From Lachnospiraceae bacterium (GTDB lineage Bacteria > Bacillota > Clostridia > Lachnospirales > Lachnospiraceae): DNA of 34,160 nucleotides. Positions 28,980 to 34,160 of the stretch are shown here, one piece after another. Where the stretch lies: contig JAGACB010000138.1 of assembly GCA_017614345.1 (NCBI GenBank), positions 1 through 34,160 on the forward strand. The letters run 5' to 3'. Position numbers and translations under genes: made by a program. A model generated the notes under the pieces. The model saw only the letters and a list, made by a program, of their open reading frames with translations. It had not been told where the DNA came from and ran no database searches. Within the stretch, counting starts at the first letter, position 1; each line of letters opens with the position of its first letter.

Positions 28980-30398
28980 ATGAACAGATCAGGCAATACT
29001 TTAGAGATGGTCAAACGGTGTTTGGAAGAATCCGGCCTGTCCCTTGAGGGCGTATCACTCATCCTGGGGCTCTCCGGAGGCAGTGATTCGGTAGCCCTTC
29101 TTCTGATCCTGAAGGATCTTTCGGCGGAATACGGTTTTCATATCACTGCAGTCCATGTGGATCACGGTATCAGGCCGGAGGCGAGCCGCCTTCGGGATCT
29201 GTCCTTCTGTAAGGAACTTTGTGAGAGGCTGGGAGTTCCCTTTGTGAGTTTTACGGAACCGGTTCCGGAGCAGGCAAAGGAGCAGCACCTGACACTGGAG
29301 GAAGCCGGAAGGCTGATCCGCTACAAACGTTTTGAAGAACTGAGAGAGAAGCTCGGCGCAGACTATATTGTGACGGCGCATCACCTGGATGATCAGGAGG
29401 AAACGATCCTTCTGCATCTGCTGCGGGGATGCGGCTTAAAGGGCCTTTGCGGCATGGAGGTTTATGATCCCGGCCGAAAGCTTCTCAGACCTCTTCTTTC
29501 CCTTCGAAAGGAAGAACTGGAGGCTTATCTGGCAGAAAAAGGGCAGTCTTTTGTGACGGATGAAACGAATCTGGAGGATGAGGCTGTCAGAAACCGGATC
29601 CGCCATCAGGTGATTCCTGCCATCCGGCAGGCAGTTCCGGAGTATTCCGGCAAGAGCCTTGCGGGAAGTGCAGGCATTTTCCGGGAAATGGAGCAGGACT
29701 ATACGGATCGGGCCCAAAGGTGGATCCGGGAGCATCTTTCAAAGGAGGAGGACGGAATGCTGACTCTGCGCCTTTGGGAGCCTTCGGAAGAAGCACCTTC
29801 CCTTCCCCTTCGCAGTTATATCATAAGAGAGTGTATCAGGATGGTCTCGGGAAGTGCGGTGAATGTGGGAGAAGTACATTTATCTGCCATCCGTGAGCTG
29901 ATGGAAGGCGGAACCGGCCGGATGCAGATCTGGCCCGGCGGAGGAAGAGTGATCCGCAGCTACGGCGAACTCATTTTCCTGGCGGAGGATCCGAAGGAGG
30001 GAAAGCAGGTTGACGGCGGTCTGACTGTGGCGTTGCAGGAGGTTACCGGAGCGGAAGCAGAGGCCTTTCGGGCGGATCCCGCACATTTTTCACAAAATAC
30101 TTGTTTCCAATACGTGGATTGTGATAGAATAATCGGAAGGCTCTGGATCAGGACCCGAAGACCGGGGGATGTATTTGCCACCGGAAAGGACGGAAAGAGG
30201 AAGAAACTGCAGGATGTGCTGGTGGACCTGAAGGTCCCGGCTCATGAACGGGAGGAGCTTCTTCTGGTGGGTCTTGAAGAGCATGAGGTGATCTGGATCG
30301 TGGGCCGTAGGCTGAGCCCTTATTATTTTGTGCGGCCGGAAACGGAGCATATTGGGCGGCTGGAGATCCGTGAGGAAGAGAACGATCCGGAAGGATGA
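28980..30398 (+). CDS. tilS: tRNA(Ile)-lysidine synthetase
   Basis: 473 residues from the ATG at 28980 (AAAGGAG upstream). The PP-loop ATP pyrophosphatase motif SGGSDS (32-37) marks the catalytic core, followed by VHVDHGIRPEAS and ADYIVTAHHLDDQEETILLHLLRG (conserved for tRNA binding). The C-terminal tRNA-binding domain (~380-470) has FVRPETEHIG and RRPGDVF. It converts the CAU anticodon cytidine of tRNA-Ile to lysidine, allowing AUA decoding. hpt follows after 75 bases, the usual order. Confidence 0.93.
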   Translation: MNRSGNTLEMVKRCLEESGLSLEGVSLILGLSGGSDSVALLLILKDLSAEYGFHITAVHVDHGIRPEASRLRDLSFCKELCERLGVPFVSFTEPVPEQAKEQHLTLEEAGRLIRYKRFEELREKLGADYIVTAHHLDDQEETILLHLLRGCGLKGLCGMEVYDPGRKLLRPLLSLRKEELEAYLAEKGQSFVTDETNLEDEAVRNRIRHQVIPAIRQAVPEYSGKSLAGSAGIFREMEQDYTDRAQRWIREHLSKEEDGMLTLRLWEPSEEAPSLPLRSYIIRECIRMVSGSAVNVGEVHLSAIRELMEGGTGRMQIWPGGGRVIRSYGELIFLAEDPKEGKQVDGGLTVALQEVTGAEAEAFRADPAHFSQNTCFQYVDCDRIIGRLWIRTRRPGDVFATGKDGKRKKLQDVLVDLKVPAHEREELLLVGLEEHEVIWIVGRRLSPYYFVRPETEHIGRLEIREEENDPEG

Positions 30399-30473
30399 TC
30401 CGTCGGAAGGGGAAATGATCCCGGAAGAAAGATCGGTCCTGAAGGAAAATGAATAGCACCGAAAGGAGCTGTA

Positions 30474-31016
30474 ATGGCAAAGGAAAATTACACCATCAAT
30501 TGTCTGATCAGTGAAGATGAGGTTAACCGAAGGATCCGGGAGCTGGGAGAACAGATCAGCCGGGATTATGCGGGGCGTGATCTTCATATGATCTGTGTAC
30601 TGAAGGGCGGTTCCTTCTTTATGTGTGAGCTGGCCAAGAGGATCACGGTGCCTGTGACACTGGACTTTATGTCGGTTTCGAGTTACGGCGCAGGAACATC
30701 TTCCAGCGGTGTTGTCCGGATCGTAAAGGACCTGGATGAATCCATTGAAGGGCGTGTCGTGCTGGTTGTGGAGGACATTATCGACAGCGGAAGGACGTTG
30801 TCCCATCTGATGAAGCTGCTGGGGGAGAGACATCCGGCAGAAATGAAGCTCTGTACGCTTCTTGACAAGCCTGAGCGCCGGGTGGTGGATGATGTGACCG
30901 TGGATTACCTGGGATTTCAGGTTCCGGACGTATTTGTGGTGGGCTACGGCCTGGATTATGACCAGAAATACCGGAATCTTCCTTATATAGGAGAAGTGAT
31001 CTTCAATAAAGAGTAA
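30474..31016 (+). CDS. hpt: Hypoxanthine phosphoribosyltransferase
   Basis: 180 residues, ATG 30474 after GAAAGGAGC. The phosphoribosyltransferase fold shows ICVLKGGSFFMCELAKRI and LVVEDIIDSGRTLSHLM (100-114), the PRPP-binding motif with the two acidic residues Glu100-Asp101, plus VDYLGFQVPDVFVVGYGLDY near the end. It salvages hypoxanthine and guanine to IMP and GMP. ftsH follows 18 bases later. Confidence 0.95.
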   Translation: MAKENYTINCLISEDEVNRRIRELGEQISRDYAGRDLHMICVLKGGSFFMCELAKRITVPVTLDFMSVSSYGAGTSSSGVVRIVKDLDESIEGRVVLVVEDIIDSGRTLSHLMKLLGERHPAEMKLCTLLDKPERRVVDDVTVDYLGFQVPDVFVVGYGLDYDQKYRNLPYIGEVIFNKE

Positions 31017-31034
31017 CAAGGAGTATATGTAACA

Positions 31035-32909
31035 GTGGAAAAAACACCTGAAAAGAAGCCCAGGTTAGGGGGAGGAGTCGGAAGCGTCTTTTTCTTCTTC
31101 CTGTTGGTGGGCCTGGTCGTGTATCTTGTGGTACGCGTGCTGAACGGAGAACATTTTGATGACATGTCTTATGATCGGCTGATCAAATTTACTGAAGATC
31201 ATGCCGGTGATAATCAGATCGCAACAGTGGAGATCCGTCAGAACAGAGAGATACCGACCGGTAGTGTAGTGATCAAGACAAGGGACGGATCACTCATCCG
31301 GTCAGTGGTTCCGGATGTAAAAAAAGCAGCAGAAGAGCTGTCTGTAAGGGGCGTTCCGTTTGAATTCAAGGATGTTCCCGAGGAAAATTATTTTCTGAAG
31401 GTCTATGTACCGGTGATCATCATAGGTGTGATCTTCGGTGTAGCGATCCTCCTGGTGAGCCTGGCACGGGAATCCATGCTGCTCGGCGGAGGAGACGGAC
31501 AGAAGGGCGTACTCAGCTTCGGAAAGAGCCGTGCAACCATGACTCAGCCCGGAGAGAAGAGTGTGAAGTTTTCGGATGTGGCAGGTCTGAAGGAAGAAAA
31601 GGAAGACCTGGAGGAGATCGTGGATTTCCTGGCCCATCCTCAGAAGTTCCTGGATGTGGGAGCCCGGATCCCCAAGGGCGTGATCCTGGTGGGCCCTCCC
31701 GGAACCGGTAAGACACTGCTGGCAAAGGCAGTGGCAGGAGAGGCGGGAGTACCTTACTTCTCCATCTCCGGTTCGGACTTTGTGGAAATGTTTGTAGGTG
31801 TGGGTGCTTCCCGTGTTCGTGATCTGTTTGCGGATGCCAAGGAGCATGCACCTTGTATCGTCTTTATCGATGAGATCGATGCAGTGGCAAGACGCCGCGG
31901 TACCGGTCTCGGCGGCGGCCATGATGAGCGTGAGCAGACCTTAAACCAGATCCTGGTGGAAATGGACGGTTTTGAGGTCAATGAAGGCGTTATCGTAATG
32001 GCAGCCACCAACCGTGTGGATATCCTGGATCCCGCCATTCTCCGTCCCGGTCGTTTCGACCGGAAGGTGGTTGTGGGAAGACCGGATGTGGAATCCCGTC
32101 TGGAGATCCTGAAGGTTCATTCCAGAAAGAAGCCTCTTTTGGAGGATGTCAATCTGGAAACCATTGCAAAGACCACTGCCGGCTTTACCGGTGCGGATCT
32201 GGAGAATCTCCTTAATGAAGCTGCCATCCGGACTGCGAGAGACGGCCGCAAGGCTATCCGTCAGGCGGATATCGAGCAGGCATTTGTCAAGGTGGGAATC
32301 GGAACGGAGAAGCGTTCCAAGATCATTTCCGATCAGGAGAAGCGGATCACCGCTTACCACGAGATCGGTCATGCCATTTTGTTCCATCTGCTTCCCGACG
32401 TAGGCCCCGTGCATACCGTATCCATTATCCCCACAGGTTCCTCTGCGGCAGGCTATACCATGCCTCTGCCCGGCAAGGATGAGATGTTCATCACCCGCAG
32501 CAAGATGATGCAGGAAATCGTTGTTTCCCTGGGCGGACGTGTGGCTGAGGAACTGATCTTCGGCGCCGATGAGATCACCACGGGTGCTTCTGCGGATATC
32601 AAGCAGGCAACCGAGTATGCAAGGGAAATGGTGACGGAATACGGCATGAGCTCCACCCTCGGAATGATCCATTACGGAGGCGATGATTCCGGTGACGTAT
32701 TCATCGGCCGTGACCTGGCAAGAACCCGTTCCTACAGTGAGGACGTTGCTTCCAAGATCGATGCCGAGATCAAGCGGATCATCGATGAGTGCTACAATAA
32801 GGCTCATGAGATCATTGAGAGCCATATGGATGTGCTTCATAACGGCGCAGCCCTTCTTCTGGAAAAGGAGAAGATCGGACAGGAGGATTTCGAAGCTCTG
32901 TTCAACTGA
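31035..32909 (+). CDS. ftsH: ATP-dependent zinc metalloprotease FtsH
   Basis: 624 residues, GTG start at 31035 (AAGGAG upstream; the ATG at 31032 is immediately followed by TAA). Two membrane helices (~16-34 and ~123-145) flank a short extracytoplasmic part. The AAA module has Walker A GPPGTGKT (220-227), Walker B IVFIDEID (275-282) and the second region of homology [18 protein letters not shown]. The protease site is HEIGH (442-446), with a third Zn ligand in [12 protein letters not shown]. It degrades membrane and short-lived cytosolic proteins. Last gene of the block, with its own terminator. Confidence 0.96.
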   Translation: MEKTPEKKPRLGGGVGSVFFFFLLVGLVVYLVVRVLNGEHFDDMSYDRLIKFTEDHAGDNQIATVEIRQNREIPTGSVVIKTRDGSLIRSVVPDVKKAAEELSVRGVPFEFKDVPEENYFLKVYVPVIIIGVIFGVAILLVSLARESMLLGGGDGQKGVLSFGKSRATMTQPGEKSVKFSDVAGLKEEKEDLEEIVDFLAHPQKFLDVGARIPKGVILVGPPGTGKTLLAKAVAGEAGVPYFSISGSDFVEMFVGVGASRVRDLFADAKEHAPCIVFIDEIDAVARRRGTGLGGGHDEREQTLNQILVEMDGFEVNEGVIVMAATNRVDILDPAILRPGRFDRKVVVGRPDVESRLEILKVHSRKKPLLEDVNLETIAKTTAGFTGADLENLLNEAAIRTARDGRKAIRQADIEQAFVKVGIGTEKRSKIISDQEKRITAYHEIGHAILFHLLPDVGPVHTVSIIPTGSSAAGYTMPLPGKDEMFITRSKMMQEIVVSLGGRVAEELIFGADEITTGASADIKQATEYAREMVTEYGMSSTLGMIHYGGDDSGDVFIGRDLARTRSYSEDVASKIDAEIKRIIDECYNKAHEIIESHMDVLHNGAALLLEKEKIGQEDFEALFN

Positions 32910-32924
32910 AAATAAGATTTTTCG

Positions 32925-32957
32925 GACAGGATGTGTCATGCATCCTGTCTTTTTTTC
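32925..32957 (+). terminator. Intrinsic terminator after ftsH
   Basis: Nine-bp perfect stem GACAGGATG / CATCCTGTC with a 7-base loop and eight T. Confidence 0.93.
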
Positions 32958-33062
32958 GGTTCAAAAAAGGAAAATGACCCTGAAAGTTCTGCATTATGGA
33001 ACAGTTTTACGAAAAAGGGATGATTCTGGGCAAAAAAGTTATAAAATAATCATAAAAAACGA

Positions 33063-33091
33063 TTGATATTTTCTTCATAAACATTTAATAT
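33063..33091 (+). promoter_or_regulatory. Promoter of the 33192 gene
   Basis: TTGATA (33063-33068), 17-bp spacer, TAATAT (33086-33091). A GC-rich imperfect hairpin (about 33120-33158) lies in the leader. Confidence 0.7.
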
Positions 33092-33191
33092 AAGATTTAG
33101 AAGTGGAATAATGTATGCGGATCCTGCCGGGGGCATTTTCATTTGCCCGGGGCGGATCGGATGATGTTTACGGAAAGCACAGGGCTTGTGT

Positions 33192-33809
33192 ATGGAAAGA
33201 GGAAGAAAAGAGTTTCATGTACCATCGCTCATATTCCTGTTGATGATCTTCACCATGGTGATCCTTCTGGTCAGTACCATGGGGGAGGCTTATCTGCGTT
33301 CGCGTCAGAAAAAGAACGTGGCGGTAGTGAAGGCGGACAGCTTTGCCAGGGAAGAACCTCAGGAAAGCGGAATGACGGATTCCGTATCGCAGGAGATCAA
33401 TCTGACTTCCTACGGAGTCAGCGGACAGAATTATTATAAGCTCGTGAATCTGGATGAGGGCCAGGGCTACTGTATCTCATTAGATGAGAATTCCTACTCC
33501 AGGAAAATGGCGGAATTGACGGAGGATGAGTCCGGTGTTCCCTCCTCCGAAGAGGTGGTTGATACCTCCGGAATTGCCAAATCCTGTAGGGTTTCTTTCA
33601 AGGGTCTTCGCCCCGGAAAAGCGGTTTTTGAGTACTATGAGTGTGACGGATCCCTGGAGGTCAACGGGTCATTACCCTCCTATGATGCCCTCTGCAGCAT
33701 CTACGGAAGCCAGACGGATCTGGTCCTGGGACCCACCCGTAAACGCCTTGCAAAGTTCTTAGTTGTGGTAGATAAGACCGGAAATATCACTGTAACCGAA
33801 GAAAAATAG
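33192..33809 (+). CDS. Membrane-anchored protein of unknown function
   Basis: 205 residues from the ATG at 33192 (in-frame TTG at 33186 is an alternative; the ribosome binding site is weak). An N-terminal positively charged stretch precedes one membrane helix (~11-31; VPSLIFLLMIFTMVILLVST), so the rest (~32-205) is outside the cell. That part contains a β-rich segment (CRVSFKGLRPGKAVFEYYEC, YDALCSIYG, KFLVVVDKTGNITVTEE) that may be an Ig-like fold. No family is recognised. It is monocistronic between the ftsH terminator and the HU promoter. Confidence 0.7.
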   Translation: MERGRKEFHVPSLIFLLMIFTMVILLVSTMGEAYLRSRQKKNVAVVKADSFAREEPQESGMTDSVSQEINLTSYGVSGQNYYKLVNLDEGQGYCISLDENSYSRKMAELTEDESGVPSSEEVVDTSGIAKSCRVSFKGLRPGKAVFEYYECDGSLEVNGSLPSYDALCSIYGSQTDLVLGPTRKRLAKFLVVVDKTGNITVTEEK

Positions 33810-33871
33810 CCGAAAATGGCCAAAAAATCAAGAAAAATGCGCATTTTCAGCCAAAAAATTAAAAAAAAGTG

Positions 33872-33900
33872 TTGAAGAATCGCGCAAAACGTTGTAAAAT
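33872..33900 (+). promoter_or_regulatory. Promoter of the HU gene
   Basis: TTGAAG (33872-33877), 17-bp spacer, TAAAAT (33895-33900). Confidence 0.7.
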
Positions 33901-33983
33901 CAATATGACAACAAAACAAGTTGTGTATTTCCGTGGGATTCACGGGGGTACGAATTTTCAATCCAAAAAGGAGGGTTACAGAC

Positions 33984-34160
33984 ATGACAAAGGACGAGTT
34001 TGTGACAAAGGTTGCTGAAAAGACCGGTTTGACCAAGAAGGATGCTGCAGCTGCAGTGAACGCTTACAATGAGGCTCTTAAGGAAGCTCTCGTTGCAGGT
34101 GACAAGGTTACTTTCATCGGCTTCGGTACATTCTACGTAGCTGAGAGAGCTGCTAGAACA
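33984..34160 (+). CDS. hup: DNA-binding protein HU (start only; cut by window end)
   Basis: The first 59 codons are inside the window; ATG at 33984 after AAAGGAGGG. The sequence MTKDEFVTKVAEKTGLTKKD … VTFIGFGTFYV is the N-terminal dimerisation helices and the start of the DNA-binding arms of the HU/IHF family. HU is a nucleoid protein that bends and compacts DNA. The gene has its own promoter; its arm region and end lie beyond the window. Confidence 0.95.
   Translation, partial: MTKDEFVTKVAEKTGLTKKDAAAAVNAYNEALKEALVAGDKVTFIGFGTFYVAERAART

Noticed and set aside
33833-33850. AAAATGCGCATTTT palindrome after the 33192 gene
   Set aside because: A/T-rich chance palindrome in a low-complexity region; no T-run to make it a terminator.

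Overview
The window reads as a chromosomal segment of a Firmicute of class Clostridia, most likely a plant-fibre- or glucan-degrading member of Lachnospiraceae (inference). The basis is the block rqcP–divIC–tilS–hpt–ftsH in Firmicutes order, AGGAGG-type ribosome binding sites before almost every gene, an S-layer-homology surface protein, a lipoprotein GH16 glucanase, intrinsic terminators with T-runs, and soluble c-di-GMP signalling proteins typical of that group. No rRNA gene, complete tRNA, CRISPR array, transposase or integrase was seen.

Region 1 (1-4114) looks accessory and partly decayed. It holds the tail of a small HTH protein, a DUF1016/YhcG-type PDDEXK nuclease, a small lipoprotein, a DUF6054-like protein, a C-terminally truncated RhuM-like protein, a GNAT stub and a SUKH (SMI1/KNR4) protein. 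It is more AT-rich to the eye than the rest. Region 2 (4115-5729) carries a two-helix membrane protein with a coiled-coil tail, then a gene-free stretch filled by four hairpins at a ~72-bp period and a 42-bp tandem repeat.

Region 3 (5730-11180, minus strand) is a two-gene cyclic-di-GMP unit: a FIST-sensor EAL phosphodiesterase followed by a LacI-type sugar-sensor GGDEF cyclase. Region 4 (11279-17299, plus strand) encodes surface proteins: a small membrane protein, a membrane-anchored leucine-rich-repeat protein, an S-layer-homology/solute-binding fusion with no transporter nearby, and a zinc-ribbon membrane protein.

Region 5 (17381-21897) is a β-glucan utilisation locus: an AraC-type regulator divergent from a GH5 + GH16 operon. 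The GH16 is a secreted lipoprotein with three carbohydrate-binding-like domains, while the GH5 has no signal peptide. This suggests outside cleavage followed by intracellular processing. A 29-bp direct repeat in front of GH5 is a candidate regulator site.

Region 6 (22106-25129) holds a repeat protein whose fifth repeat is interrupted by an in-frame TAG, then signal peptidase I, a CobL/CbiT-like protein with a degenerate SAM motif, and an HPr-like protein that has lost His15 but keeps the Ser46 region (Crh-like). Region 7 (25229-27882) has a cytidylate-kinase-like/ParB-like fusion, a hemolysin III family protein and a 1-phosphofructokinase-type kinase. Region 8 (28026-32957) is the conserved housekeeping block. 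Region 9 (33063-34160) has an unknown membrane-anchored protein and the start of an HU gene cut by the window end.
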